The notes: generated from the letters alone by a model not told the origin. 64,000 nucleotides of DNA from Fen-1058 sp964398185 (GCA_964398185.1 CAYNML010000014.1:1-64000); one strand, 5' to 3'. Shown: positions 53,659 through 63,292, numbered from the stretch's first letter. Made by a program: numbers and translations.

Positions 53659-55005
53659 ATGAAAATTGTGCAGCGGATTTTGAATCGAATCACACGGCTG
53701 TGGCACTGGTCGCGCCCCGACAGTGACGTACGTCTTCACCTGCGGCAGCCGGTCATTGCCGCCGCGCTGATCGTGTTGCTGGCGTGGCTGATCATCGCGC
53801 CAAACACCGTGGCGCTGACAGGCATCGTCACGCTGGGTAGCCTGTTGCTGCTCAGTTATCTGTGGGTGCGTTCGCTGGCAAAAGGCGTCACCACGCAGCG
53901 CACGCTGCGCTACTCGGCGGTGCAGGTGGGCGATGAACTGGAAGAGCTGCTGGTGCTCGACAATCGATTGCGCCTGCCCGTGATCTGGGCGGAGTTCATC
54001 GATCGATCCACCGCGCCCGGCTATTCGATCTCGGGTGTGCGAACAACCGGAGCGCGTAAGCGAGAACAGTGGCGCTTGCACACCTCATGCTCGCAGCGCG
54101 GCGTCTATGCGCTGGGACCGTGGGAAGTGCGCCTGGGTGATCCGTTTGGATTGTTTGAAGCGCGGCAGGCGTATCACCAGCAAACCGAGATTGTGGTGTA
54201 TCCGCCGTTGGCGGCGCTGCCACCCGAGATCGCGCATCACCGCCGCGCAATCGGCGATCGTGCGCCGTTGCGGCAGCCCGTCTCCGCCGAGACGATCAAT
54301 GCCATGTCCACGCGCCCCTATGTCAGGGGCGATGCGCTTCAGCGCGTACACTGGCGCACCACCGCCAAGCGCGACGATCTCTTCGTGAAAATCTTCGAGC
54401 CGGAAGCCGCGTCGACGATGTGGCTGATCCCCGATCTCGATGCCAGTGTGCAGCTGGGCGATGGTGCTGAGTCATCGCTGGAGAAGATGATCGTCCTCAC
54501 CGCGTCGATTGCGGCACGTCTGCTCGACGAGCGTCTGGCTGTAGGAGTGATCCTTGACGCAGCGAGCAGTCATTCCGTTTTGCCGCAGATGGGCGCGGCA
54601 CACTTGTGGACGATTCTGCGCGCCCTGGCGCTGGCCCAGCCGCGCCCCGATCGGCCTTTAGCTGAAACGCTGATCCACGCGCGCTCGATCGTGTCCCTGC
54701 GCGATTCGGCGGTGATCGTGACGCCATCGCTCGATCCTGAATGGAGCAAAGCGCTGCCGCACTTATCGGGGGGCTCGCGCCTGGGCGGCGTGGAGGTGGT
54801 GCTGCTCGATCCGGTCTCGTTCGGTGGCGCGATCGGGGCGGACGCTTTCCGCACGCTGTTGCTGGAGCAGGGCGTGCCCACGCACATCGTCCGCCGCCAG
54901 GATATTCGATCGACAAGCGGCACGTATGGCGCGGTGCGCCGCTGGGAATTCAAGACGTTAGGCACAGGGCGCGTGGCGGTGCTGCAAACGCCCCGCGCGG
55001 CGTAG
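53659..55005 (+). CDS. DUF58 domain protein
   Basis: A 448-residue protein with two N-terminal TM helices (about 32-68), then a beta-rich domain and the DUF58 signature RPYVRGDALQRVHWRTTAKRDDLFVKIFEPE (about residues 216-246), followed by a vWA-like C-terminal half. GVYALGPWEVRLGDPFGLFE is the usual upstream motif. It is the middle gene between moxR and the transglutaminase gene. The ATG at 53659 is preferred to the TTG at 53650. Confidence 0.9.
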   Translation: MKIVQRILNRITRLWHWSRPDSDVRLHLRQPVIAAALIVLLAWLIIAPNTVALTGIVTLGSLLLLSYLWVRSLAKGVTTQRTLRYSAVQVGDELEELLVLDNRLRLPVIWAEFIDRSTAPGYSISGVRTTGARKREQWRLHTSCSQRGVYALGPWEVRLGDPFGLFEARQAYHQQTEIVVYPPLAALPPEIAHHRRAIGDRAPLRQPVSAETINAMSTRPYVRGDALQRVHWRTTAKRDDLFVKIFEPEAASTMWLIPDLDASVQLGDGAESSLEKMIVLTASIAARLLDERLAVGVILDAASSHSVLPQMGAAHLWTILRALALAQPRPDRPLAETLIHARSIVSLRDSAVIVTPSLDPEWSKALPHLSGGSRLGGVEVVLLDPVSFGGAIGADAFRTLLLEQGVPTHIVRRQDIRSTSGTYGAVRRWEFKTLGTGRVAVLQTPRAA

Positions 55006-55060
55006 CCCTCACCCCTGACCCCTCTCCCGAAACGGTGAAGCGTGTTTCAGGAGAGGGGCG
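55006..55060. repeat. Inverted repeat CCCCTCTCC...GGAGAGGGG
   Basis: CCCCTCTCCCGAAAC and GTTTCAGGAGAGGGG form an imperfect stem around AGCGT between DUF58 and the transglutaminase gene. The right arm also supplies a GGAGAGG ribosome-binding-like sequence. Confidence 0.55.
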
Positions 55061-55068
55061 CGAACACC

Positions 55069-57294
55069 ATGATCACTTCACTCAAAGCCACAACCTGGGA
55101 ACGCGTGCAGCAGCACTGGATCACCGTGCTGCTGCTGAGCGCGGTGGTGATCACGTGGCTGGCGATGCTGCCCAACGTCGAACGACTGCGCGCTGCCGAA
55201 ACGATCAACACCATTGTCCTGAGCGGCGCGGTGTATGGCGCGCTGCTGGCGCTGACACGCTGGCGGACACGCACGGCATGGGCCGTCAGTTTGCTCACGT
55301 CAGTGGGGCTGGCGATCTTGATCGTGGGGCGGATACTGCCGGATCCGGCCTCGTTGTTCGGGCAGCCGTTCGATAAGTCGGTGTGGTTGATGAATGCGCG
55401 TCTCGCCACACTGGGCGAAGTGCTGCGCAGCGATGGGCAATGGCTGCTGACCACTTATCTGCCGCAGACGCGCCTGTTTCTGTTGGTGAACGTCGTCGTG
55501 GTCTGGAATGCCGCCGCGTGCCTGACGTGGGGCGTGCTGCGCCGCCGCCGCGCGCTGGCCGCGGTGCTGCCGCTGGCGCTGCTGGGCGTGCTGTACACGG
55601 CATTCAACAAAGACGGCCCGCAGATTTCCGTGTTGTTCATTGGCGCGTGCGTGCTGCTCGTCGCGCGCACGGCCTACACCTATGCGACGCACGATTGGAC
55701 CCGGCGCAACGTCGGCTATCCTGATCTCATCGGCGAAGACTGGACGATGTGGGCGGCGCTCCTGGCCGGGGCGGTGATCGTGCTGACAGGGCTCAGCACG
55801 CCTGAGTGGCGCAGCTCGCTGCAGCGTCTGGCCGAAGCGCTGCGCCCCACGCCGCCGCCGGTGACCACCGTCGTGCCGGTGCGCTTCGACGAGCAGGTGA
55901 GCAACGACTACACGCCCAGTTTTGTGCCGCCTCTCGATTTTGTGGGCGAGTCTTTCCCGGAGTCAGACCTTACAGTCTTCTACGTCACCACCGATGATCC
56001 ACCTGCCGGGGTGGAAAGCAGCGGCCTGATCAAAGCGCCCAAAGAAAAACATTACTGGCGCGGCGCGATCTTCGATGAATACACCGGCAGCGGTTGGGAA
56101 CTGCTGCCCGTCGAAGTCGAAGCGCCGATCACGACCGGCGTAAACATTCCGCCGGGGCGTTACGCGCTGCGCCAGCAGTTCAACATCATCTCGCTGCCAG
56201 ACAATCGCTTGTTTGCGGCGGCTCAACCCGCCCAGGCCAGCGCGGGCACGACGTTGCAAGCCGCGGCCACGGACGATACGGCGGTGCTGCCGCGCGGACG
56301 TTTGCCCCGCTACGAGATCACCTCGTGGGCGCCGCGGGTGACCGGGCGGGAATTGGATGCGGCGGGCGCCGACTATCCCGCTGATATTCGCGACAAGTAT
56401 CTGCAACTGCCGGACCGTCTGCCGCAGCGCGTGCGGGACCTGGCCGCGCGGTTGACCGCCGGGGCGACCTCGCCCTATGACAAGGCCGTGCGCGTGCAGG
56501 AGTATCTGCGCGTCACGTATCCTTACAAATTCGATGTGCCTGCGCCGCCGCCCGATCGTGATGTGGTTGATTATTTTCTCTTTGAGGCGCCCGGCGGTTT
56601 TTGCGGTTACTTCGCCTCGGCCATGACGGTGATGCTGCGATCGCAGGGAGTGCCTGCGCGGATGGTGGCCGGCTTTGCCACTGGCGAGTGGGATGGCGTG
56701 ACGCGCAAGTATCGTGTGCCGGCCAAGGCGGCGCATGCGTGGGTGGAAGTGTATTTTCCGGGTTACGGCTGGATCGAGTTCGAGCCGACTTCGTCGCAAG
56801 TGGCGTTTGATTACACCAGCGCGGAAACCGAGCAACCCGAGCGGCTGCCGGAATCTTCTCAGTCCCAATCGGCTGACTCAGCCTCCACATCGATCGTGAT
56901 CGGCGTGATAAGCGCACTGCTGTTGGGCTTGATCGGGGTGATGGGCTATGTGCTGTGGCGGCGTTATGCACTGGCGCAAATGACGCCGGAGATGCAGGCG
57001 CGGAACTTGTACTGGGAGATGCGCCGCTCACTGCGTCCGCTGGGGGTGGAGGTTGCGCCCAGCGCCACGCCGGCGGAATATCGGGCCGCGTGTGCCGATC
57101 GGTTGGCCGACCAGCCCCGGCTGCGGCACGCCATCGATCTGGTGATCGATTCGTACACTCGCGCCGTGTTCACCGCGACGCCGCCTAATCGATCTGAAGT
57201 GCGTGCAGCCCAACGCCTGTGGCGCGCGACGTGGCATCAACGGCTGCGGTGGCGCTTATTCCGACGCAGTCGCCGCCAGCACGCGATCGGTTGA
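55069..57294 (+). CDS. Membrane transglutaminase-like protein (TgpA family)
   Basis: A 741-residue protein. About six TM helices lie in residues 20-240, then an external region with a transglutaminase core: GGFCGYFASAMTVMLRSQGVPARMVAGF (catalytic Cys), AAHAWVEVYFPGYGWIEFEPTS (His and downstream acid). One more TM helix near 610-635 precedes a C-terminal DUF4129-like domain. It is the last gene of the moxR-DUF58 operon. The 3' end overlaps the convergent MFS gene by 39 bases. Confidence 0.92.
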   Translation: MITSLKATTWERVQQHWITVLLLSAVVITWLAMLPNVERLRAAETINTIVLSGAVYGALLALTRWRTRTAWAVSLLTSVGLAILIVGRILPDPASLFGQPFDKSVWLMNARLATLGEVLRSDGQWLLTTYLPQTRLFLLVNVVVVWNAAACLTWGVLRRRRALAAVLPLALLGVLYTAFNKDGPQISVLFIGACVLLVARTAYTYATHDWTRRNVGYPDLIGEDWTMWAALLAGAVIVLTGLSTPEWRSSLQRLAEALRPTPPPVTTVVPVRFDEQVSNDYTPSFVPPLDFVGESFPESDLTVFYVTTDDPPAGVESSGLIKAPKEKHYWRGAIFDEYTGSGWELLPVEVEAPITTGVNIPPGRYALRQQFNIISLPDNRLFAAAQPAQASAGTTLQAAATDDTAVLPRGRLPRYEITSWAPRVTGRELDAAGADYPADIRDKYLQLPDRLPQRVRDLAARLTAGATSPYDKAVRVQEYLRVTYPYKFDVPAPPPDRDVVDYFLFEAPGGFCGYFASAMTVMLRSQGVPARMVAGFATGEWDGVTRKYRVPAKAAHAWVEVYFPGYGWIEFEPTSSQVAFDYTSAETEQPERLPESSQSQSADSASTSIVIGVISALLLGLIGVMGYVLWRRYALAQMTPEMQARNLYWEMRRSLRPLGVEVAPSATPAEYRAACADRLADQPRLRHAIDLVIDSYTRAVFTATPPNRSEVRAAQRLWRATWHQRLRWRLFRRSRRQHAIG

Positions 57295-58467
57295 CGTGCG
57301 CCGCAAGCGCATAATCGCTGCAAACGCCGCCAGATTGCCCACCAGACTCAGGAAGACCAGCGTCGTCATGGCCTGCGGGCCGACGCCTTGCAGCACTTGT
57401 CCCACCACCCACGGCAGCACCATGAAGCCCAGACTGTCACCCAGCAAAATGAAGCCGCTGACCCGCGACGTCAAGCGCACCGATTGTCCGGCCAGTGTAA
57501 AGCCGCTGGGCCACACCGGCGCCATGCAGAAGCCCAGCACCATCGCCAGGATCCACGCGAAGGCACTGCTGGGTTGAATGACAAAAGCCGCCCCCAGCAC
57601 AGCAAGACAACCCGCCAGTGCCGCCGCGATCAGCTGCTGCGGCTTGAAGCGCATCGCCAATGGAATTGAGGTCAGGCGCCCCAGTGTGAAGGTCAGCCAG
57701 AACGCCGAGGTGAGATAGGCCGCCGTCATTTCATCGGCCAGGTTGAGCGTGAGGGCATAAGTGTAGATCCAACCCGAGAAGGCAATCTCTGCGCCCACGT
57801 AGAAGAACAGGAAGAGCATCGCCGCGATTACCACGCCGTAATTGATGCGTGCGCCTTTCTCTTCCGCTGCAGCAGCCTGCGCGTGGCGCGGATTCTTTTT
57901 CTGCACCAGAATCGCCAACCCGGCCAGCCCGCTGAACAGCGCCAGCACCCAGAAGGCAGAGCGATAACCGCCGGGGATGTCGATGACCTGCGCCACCAGG
58001 ATGGGCGCGAGGAAAGCGCCGAGGCCAAAGAAGAAATGCAGCGCGTTCATGTACGGGCTGCTCTTTTCTTGGTGCGTCCAGACCAGCAGCGTGTTTGCGC
58101 CCGTGTTGATGAAGCCGTCCGTCAAACCTTTGAAGCCCACCACGATCAACAAGAGATACGCGGAGGGCATCACCGGATACAGGGCAATGAGCGCGGCGGA
58201 GGCCAACTGGGCGATGCCCAGCGCGCGATGACCCCGCACCCGATCGAACAGGCGGCCACCCAACAGCGTGCCCAGCAGCGCGCCGATGGCGCTGGCGGTG
58301 AACACCGCGCCCAGATCGCCCACCAGCGTCTGTGTCTGGTTCGCCAGCGAGGGCAGGGTGGGGCCGACCAATCCAATGCTTAAGCCCAGGCAGATAAACA
58401 GCCAGTAGTACAGCATCGTCCAACGCATGGCGTCGGTGCGGACGAAAGACCTGAAACGTGAATTCAA
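57256..58467 (-). CDS. MFS transporter (FucP/sugar-permease-like)
   Basis: A 403-residue twelve-TM major facilitator. Motifs include SIGLVGPTLPSLANQTQTLVGDLGAVFTASAIGALLGTLLGGRLFDRVRGHRAL, GFIDTGANTL-like (FINTGANTLLVW) and MNALHFFFGLGAFLAPI, patterns seen in the FucP/sugar MFS branch. Start may be 4-13 residues inside the frame (an ATG lies at MRWTMLYY). Substrate is unproven. Its 3' end overlaps the transglutaminase gene on the other strand. Confidence 0.85.
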   Translation of the reverse strand: MNSRFRSFVRTDAMRWTMLYYWLFICLGLSIGLVGPTLPSLANQTQTLVGDLGAVFTASAIGALLGTLLGGRLFDRVRGHRALGIAQLASAALIALYPVMPSAYLLLIVVGFKGLTDGFINTGANTLLVWTHQEKSSPYMNALHFFFGLGAFLAPILVAQVIDIPGGYRSAFWVLALFSGLAGLAILVQKKNPRHAQAAAAEEKGARINYGVVIAAMLFLFFYVGAEIAFSGWIYTYALTLNLADEMTAAYLTSAFWLTFTLGRLTSIPLAMRFKPQQLIAAALAGCLAVLGAAFVIQPSSAFAWILAMVLGFCMAPVWPSGFTLAGQSVRLTSRVSGFILLGDSLGFMVLPWVVGQVLQGVGPQAMTTLVFLSLVGNLAAFAAIMRLRRTSTDRVLAATASE

Positions 58468-58497
58468 AATGACTCCCTACTGAAGTTGATGAAGTTG

Positions 58498-58562
58498 TGT
58501 CAGGAGTCGAGGCTTCAGCCGGTTGTGTTCATAACCTCTGTCCGGCTAAAGCCTCGATTCCA
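58498..58562. repeat. Palindromic repeat truncating the GNAT gene
   Basis: GAGTCGAGGCTTCAGCCGG and CCGGCTAAAGCCTCGATTCC are near-perfect inverted arms around a 19-base loop. The right arm supplies the last 12 codons of the GNAT frame. Confidence 0.75.
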
Positions 58563-59164
58563 GCATTGAGAACCAGACCTTGCTGGATTCCAGGTGAAAA
58601 CCTGTCGATCGCGCGGCGTTCTTCGATTGTCATGTGGTCCGTGCCAAAGGCGGCACGGTGCAGCGTGACCAATGCCTCGATTTCAGATTCGCCTGCCACC
58701 GATCGGATGATGAAGCCCGGCGGTAATTGTGGATTGGGAATGGGCTCGCTGAGCGCGCGACTGAAACGCAGCGTGCGAATCGCCTGCGGCTGAAAGCCAT
58801 GCCGCGTCAGCCACGCCACGCGCTCGTCATCATCCTCGCGGCACACGGCGTCGAGCGGCAGCTCACCGCAGGTCAGACCCCACTGCATGATCGCCCCTTC
58901 CAGTTCCGGCGAGTTGGCGTGTGATAGATAGTCGAACAAGAGATTGCTGTACGCATCGACCAGCGCGAAGGCGATCAGGTGATCGCGCTGATCAAACCAC
59001 AGGCGGGTGCGAGCTTGCAGTTCGGGCTGGCACAGCATCTCGCGCAGATCAGTCGCGCCGGGGTAATCGCTCACCCGATCGGCTGAGCGCGCTGCCGGCA
59101 GAACTGCGATCAGCCGATTGAGATCAGTGTCATCCGTGTAGAGACGTGTGGGGTAGTTGTTCAT
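58529..59164 (-). pseudogene. Truncated GNAT acetyltransferase
   Basis: A 211-codon frame. Residues 1-150 are a GNAT-like N-terminal half (LWFDQRDHLIAFALVDAYSNLLFDYL). A second domain begins at PPGFIIRSVAGESEIEALVTLHRAAFGTDHMTIEERRA, but it breaks off after a few residues and ends in repeat-encoded GIEALAGQRL. Two-domain members run to about 290-300 residues, so the acetyl-CoA site of the second domain is lost. The start overlaps the upstream nucleotidyltransferase stop (ATGA). Confidence 0.7.
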
Positions 59165-59925
59165 GAGTGGCATAGATGCAGGATGACGCGCTTGATGTGT
59201 GGATCGACAGCATCGTGTTGATCGAGATAGGTCAGCATCGCCTGCGCGGACTCGGCCACCCGATCGTACCCCGGCAAGAAACGGCTCAAATTTGCCGACC
59301 AGTCGGGATGGCGCTGTTCGAAGCGGCGTTCTTTGGAGAAGACGTCGAGCGTGGGATCAGAGCGATCATATTCGATCAGTTCGAGCAGCAGGGCGAAGGC
59401 ATGGCCTTGCACGAAGCGCCACGCCGAGAGCTGCTCGCCGCGCTTGAGTCGGCACAGTCCAACGTACAGGCACGTCACGATCTCGCCGACGAGCCATTCG
59501 CGCGATTCGGGTTTCCACGGGACAGGCTGTTTCTTCGGAATGCGCCGCTGCTCGTCAAAGGCATCGTCTTTCCAGACGATGCGGCCCTCGGTGTAGACTG
59601 CACTCTCCAGTTCGCGCAGTTCAAATACGGCGAACTCGGCGTAGAGGTCGTCGTCGAACAAAACCTTGTAGCCATCCGGTGTGTTCTTGAACGCGAAGCT
59701 GATCGATCGGGCGCGGGAGAGCCAATCGAGGTTGGCGATGAACTCCGCCTTGTAACCGTCCTTCACCACGACGAAGAAATCGAGATCGGAATAATCATCC
59801 AGGCGATCGAGCTCCACGCCCACCGAGCCGAGGCCAATCAGCGCCAGCGCCTTGCCGGTGGACGCCAGCGTTGCGCCGATATCATCAAGGCGTTGGAGAA
59901 GTTGTTGAGAACGAGTTATTGGCAT
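59161..59925 (-). CDS. Nucleotidyltransferase-like protein (aminoglycoside adenylyltransferase fold)
   Basis: A 254-residue protein with LIGLGSVGVELDRLDDYSDLDFFVVV, i.e. the GS and DxD motifs of the pol-beta nucleotidyltransferase superfamily, followed by a helical C-terminal region (REWLVGEIVTCLYVGLCRLKRGEQLSAWRFVQGHA). Length and layout resemble aminoglycoside 6-adenylyltransferase-like proteins, but resistance is not implied. It starts 12 bases after the TPR-AAA gene, indicating an operon. Confidence 0.8.
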   Translation of the reverse strand: MPITRSQQLLQRLDDIGATLASTGKALALIGLGSVGVELDRLDDYSDLDFFVVVKDGYKAEFIANLDWLSRARSISFAFKNTPDGYKVLFDDDLYAEFAVFELRELESAVYTEGRIVWKDDAFDEQRRIPKKQPVPWKPESREWLVGEIVTCLYVGLCRLKRGEQLSAWRFVQGHAFALLLELIEYDRSDPTLDVFSKERRFEQRHPDWSANLSRFLPGYDRVAESAQAMLTYLDQHDAVDPHIKRVILHLCHS

Positions 59926-59936
59926 GGTGCAGTGCG

Positions 59937-61256
59937 TTAGCGCTTTTTGCGTGATTTCAAATAGTTCATCACTTCATCGTACAAGCCGCCCTCATTGGCG
60001 TAAAGTCCGTAGTTGCGCGCCGTGGCAAACCACTCTTCCATGCTGGGGCGCTGGTTTTGCTGGGCGCGCGCCAGATCGTTGGTGGTCAACGGACGCACCT
60101 GATTCGTGCGCAGTGCATCTTGCAAAGCCGCTTCGGTGGCCTGCTCTACCAGCCCCATCAAGTCAGCGCCGGAATAGCCTTCTGTCTGGCGGGCGATACG
60201 CGGGAGGTCTAGATCCATGGTAGGTTTACCGCGCAAATGCAAACGCAGAATCGCCAGACGAGCTTCGTAGTCGGGTGGAGGCACAAAGATGACGCGATCG
60301 AAGCGGCCGGGCCGCAGCAGCGCGCTGTCCATATGCCATGGCGAATTAGTGGCGCCAATGATCAGCAACCGCTCATTGTTGCCGCTGGCCCCGTCCATTT
60401 CTGATAAGAACTGATTGACCAGGGTACGAATGAAGTGCTGGCGCATGTCGGTGCGTTTGCCGCCAATTGCTTCGACTTCGTCTAAGAAGAGCACCGCTGG
60501 AGCCTGGCGGCGAGCGTCTTCAAATAGCGCATGCAGCTTGCGCTCGCTCTCGCCATAGTACATGTCCAGCACGTCATCGATGCCCACATAGATAAAAGCC
60601 GCTTTGACCTCACCCGCGGTGGCGCGCGCGAGCAAAGTCTTCCCACAGCCTGGTGGGCCGTACAGCAGAATACCGCCGCCGGCTTTTTTGCCGTAGGCGG
60701 CATATAGATCGGGCCGTTGGAAGGGGTAGATGATGGTCAAGCACACTTTCTCTTTGACCGGCTCCAATCCACCAACATCTTCGAAGGTGAGACTCGGACG
60801 TTCGCTTGATACCACGTCGCGCTCAGCCGCCTGTGGTCGCTCGGACAGGCTGAGTTTCTCGACCGGAGCTGTCGGCGATTCAACTGGCAGGGATGGATCG
60901 TAGGTGCGGGCCGCGCCCAGATGCATCAGCGCTTCACCCAGCAGGCCCAGCGCCGATTCCACGCGCGATAAGGTGATGAGCGTGCGGGCATCTTTGGGAT
61001 TCAGTTCAATCGCACGCTGGAGATAGGGCAGAGCTTCCTGAATCTGGTTCTGATCGTAAAGTAATGTGCCCAGAGCCGCGTGCGCTGTTGCCGAATCAGG
61101 CGCAAGGCGCAGGATGGTTTGATACTCGGAGATAGCTTCCTGTGGCAGGTTTTTATCGTGCAGTGTTTCAGCCAGATGCAGGCGTAAGGGAATATTGTCT
61201 GGACTCACGGCCAGCGCGGCTCGCAAGGCGGTGATTTGTTTGTCATCCGGCGGCAT
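59937..61256 (-). CDS. TPR-AAA ATPase fusion
   Basis: A 439-residue protein. Residues 1-110 are TPR repeats (PQEAISEYQTILRLAPDSATAHAALGTLLY, IQEALPYLQRAIELNPKDARTL). Residues 165-420 are a Cdc48/Vps4-like AAA domain with GILLYGPPGCGKTLLARATAGE (Walker A), ESERKLHALFEDARRQAPAVLFLDEVEAIGGKR (Walker B) and ALLRPGRFDRVIFVPPPD (arginine fingers). An AAGGAG site precedes the ATG. It is 10 bases downstream of a TPR membrane protein, its probable partner. Confidence 0.92.
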   Translation of the reverse strand: MPPDDKQITALRAALAVSPDNIPLRLHLAETLHDKNLPQEAISEYQTILRLAPDSATAHAALGTLLYDQNQIQEALPYLQRAIELNPKDARTLITLSRVESALGLLGEALMHLGAARTYDPSLPVESPTAPVEKLSLSERPQAAERDVVSSERPSLTFEDVGGLEPVKEKVCLTIIYPFQRPDLYAAYGKKAGGGILLYGPPGCGKTLLARATAGEVKAAFIYVGIDDVLDMYYGESERKLHALFEDARRQAPAVLFLDEVEAIGGKRTDMRQHFIRTLVNQFLSEMDGASGNNERLLIIGATNSPWHMDSALLRPGRFDRVIFVPPPDYEARLAILRLHLRGKPTMDLDLPRIARQTEGYSGADLMGLVEQATEAALQDALRTNQVRPLTTNDLARAQQNQRPSMEEWFATARNYGLYANEGGLYDEVMNYLKSRKKR

Positions 61257-61266
61257 AAGCTGCTCC

Positions 61267-62199
61267 TTATTTGATCTTGCCGTTCAGTACGAGATAGGTC
61301 ATGAGCGGATCGATGATCCAGGCGAATAGCCCTCCCAGAAAAAACAGGCCACTAAAACACATCATACCTGTGCGTGCAATGGTGTAACCCGCGCTCATGT
61401 TGATGAAGGCTGACCAACAGCAGCTGAACATGAACGGCAGGAGCAGTAGCCAGGTCACGCGGTATGCCCATGAATTCACGAGGCTGAAGGTCCAGAAACT
61501 GCCCAACAGGGGAAGTTTCGCCTGCAGCGCCAGACTCAGCCCGCGCTTCAACTCTTTGTTAGTCGGATCGAGGCGCAGGGCTTCCCGCATATTGGCCAGA
61601 GCTTCGTCCGGCTTCTGCTGGAACAACCGCAGCTCACCCAACTGGCGATGCGCGTCTTCGTTGTTGGGTTCCAGCGCCAGCGCTTGCAGCACGCTATCTT
61701 CCGCCTCGCGGTAGCGCAGTTTGGTGCGCAAAAGCGCCGCACGATAGATCAGCGAATCGACATGCTGTGGATTCAGACGCAACGCTTCGGCATTCTGCCG
61801 CATGGCCTCGGCACGATTAGCGTGGTACAGAAAGCGCGCGTAACGATTGCGTACAAAGGCATCGTGCGGACAGAGCGCAATGGCGCGCCGATGGTGTTCG
61901 GTGGCCTGTCGACGGTTGCGCCAGCCTGGTTGAGTGCTCAACAAATCACCCAGGGTGCTGTGAATGTATCCATTCTCAGGTGCCAAGCGCAGCGCTTCTT
62001 CACACGGCGCCAGCGCAGCAGCGAACTGCTCCTGCCCCCACAGCGCGATACTGAGCATGTGATAGCCATCGGCGTAAGCGGGATCCTGCTGAATGGCGCG
62101 GCGAGCTTCTTGTTCAGCCAGATCGTAACGGCGCTGTTGAATCAGGGCGCGAGCGCGTTCGCTATACGCATGAGCGCTGACTGGTGTGGTTGCAGACAC
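61267..62199 (-). CDS. TPR membrane protein, partner of TPR-AAA ATPase
   Basis: A 310-residue protein. Residues 1-220 hold about six TPR units (ALIQQRRYDLAEQEARRAIQQDPAYADGYHML, LAPENGYIHSTLGDLL). Two C-terminal TM helices (about 240-262 and 270-300) end in a short polar tail. The TPR domain would be cytoplasmic and could tether the AAA ATPase to the membrane. Function is unknown. Confidence 0.82.
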   Translation of the reverse strand: MSATTPVSAHAYSERARALIQQRRYDLAEQEARRAIQQDPAYADGYHMLSIALWGQEQFAAALAPCEEALRLAPENGYIHSTLGDLLSTQPGWRNRRQATEHHRRAIALCPHDAFVRNRYARFLYHANRAEAMRQNAEALRLNPQHVDSLIYRAALLRTKLRYREAEDSVLQALALEPNNEDAHRQLGELRLFQQKPDEALANMREALRLDPTNKELKRGLSLALQAKLPLLGSFWTFSLVNSWAYRVTWLLLLPFMFSCCWSAFINMSAGYTIARTGMMCFSGLFFLGGLFAWIIDPLMTYLVLNGKIK

Positions 62200-62257
62200 A
62201 AGCGTTGTCCAATAAAGCTAGGGATGTACAGGATTATACCGCGCCGATCAGCGTCGC

Positions 62258-63100
62258 TCATTTGCGCGCCACAATGGCGAAAAGGTCCGGCTGCCGTTCG
62301 TCGGGTGTGCCGATGAGCGATGGGTGAAACGTGATGTCCGTAAAGCCGGCGATTTGCAGCGCGTACCGATATTGTTCAGCGGTGTAGGCTTGCATGCTGC
62401 TAGAGTGCGGCGTCACCTCGCCCGTTTCCGCGTCGACGATGTAGAAGCGCTCGATGGCGACAGCCTGCGCTTCGTCCCAGAAACTTTCGAACAACACCAG
62501 GTGCGGCCGATCGGAGAACAAGCCTTGTTCCAGCGTGTACCACGCGGCATGTTGCTGCCCCAGCCGCTGCACCACCTCGCGCGGATGAACTTCCAGCAGG
62601 ATGTGGCCGCCGTCGTTCAAGGCCGCAGAGGCTTTGCTCAGGATGCGCTGCAACTCTTCCGGCCGAAAGACATTCGACTCGCCGAAGACGAACATCGCCA
62701 GATCGTAACCGGCGCCGTAGTCAGCGTGGCGCACATCGGCCAGCTGGTATTCGCAGGCGAGTTGCTGTGCTTGCGCGAAGTCGCGCGCATACTCGATCGA
62801 AGCAGGCCCGAAATCAATGCCCACGCAGGTGTGGCCGCGCTGCGCCAGGCGGCTGGCGTACAACCCAGGGCCGCAGCCCAGATCGAGCACACGGCTCGAT
62901 CGGTTGTGGAGCAGCACGCGGTGAATCCACTCGACGTGCTCGTCGATGATGTTCGATCGGCGGCTGGCCGCATCGTGCACTTGCGAGAGATGCTCGCGCA
63001 GCATGCGGCGGCTGAAGTCGGGATCGTTCCACGGGATTTTATCGCCTTCGGCCCACGGGGCAGGCGGCGAGGTGCGATGTAGGAGATCAAGTAGGTTCAT
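62258..63100 (-). CDS. SAM-dependent methyltransferase
   Basis: A 280-residue class I methyltransferase with VLDLGCGPGLYASRLAQRG (motif I, SAM binding), VGIDFGPASIEYARDFA (motif II region) and LNDGGHILLEVHPRE. The ATG at 63100 begins MNLLDLLHRTSPP; a longer open frame upstream only crosses the modular repeat. Substrate is not deducible. Confidence 0.87.
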   Translation of the reverse strand: MNLLDLLHRTSPPAPWAEGDKIPWNDPDFSRRMLREHLSQVHDAASRRSNIIDEHVEWIHRVLLHNRSSRVLDLGCGPGLYASRLAQRGHTCVGIDFGPASIEYARDFAQAQQLACEYQLADVRHADYGAGYDLAMFVFGESNVFRPEELQRILSKASAALNDGGHILLEVHPREVVQRLGQQHAAWYTLEQGLFSDRPHLVLFESFWDEAQAVAIERFYIVDAETGEVTPHSSSMQAYTAEQYRYALQIAGFTDITFHPSLIGTPDERQPDLFAIVARK

Positions 63101-63164
63101 GGTGATGTTCCGTATGGGACGATAATTGAAGTTGTGTGAAGCTGTGAATTGGTGTGTCAAACAC

Positions 63165-63292
63165 GTCGTTCCTGCGTGCTTTCGCCTAGCGCGCCCCCGC
63201 TTTGCGGACAGGGCGTGGCGGGAACCAGTGGTTTGACTGGCGCACCTGCCGAGCAGTGAACTGGATGCCCGACAGGAGCACTCGGGCATGAC
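63165..63292. repeat. Dispersed modular repeat, copy d (internal module inverted)
   Basis: Ends GTCGTTCCTGCG and CGGGCATGAC. The internal module TTTCGCCTAGCGCG...GACAGGGCG is the reverse complement of that in copies a and b and has moved next to the left arm. Confidence 0.85.

Noticed and set aside
59176..59940. 254-codon plus-strand frame opposite the nucleotidyltransferase
   Set aside because: Antisense shadow; the minus-strand protein has GS and DxD motifs.
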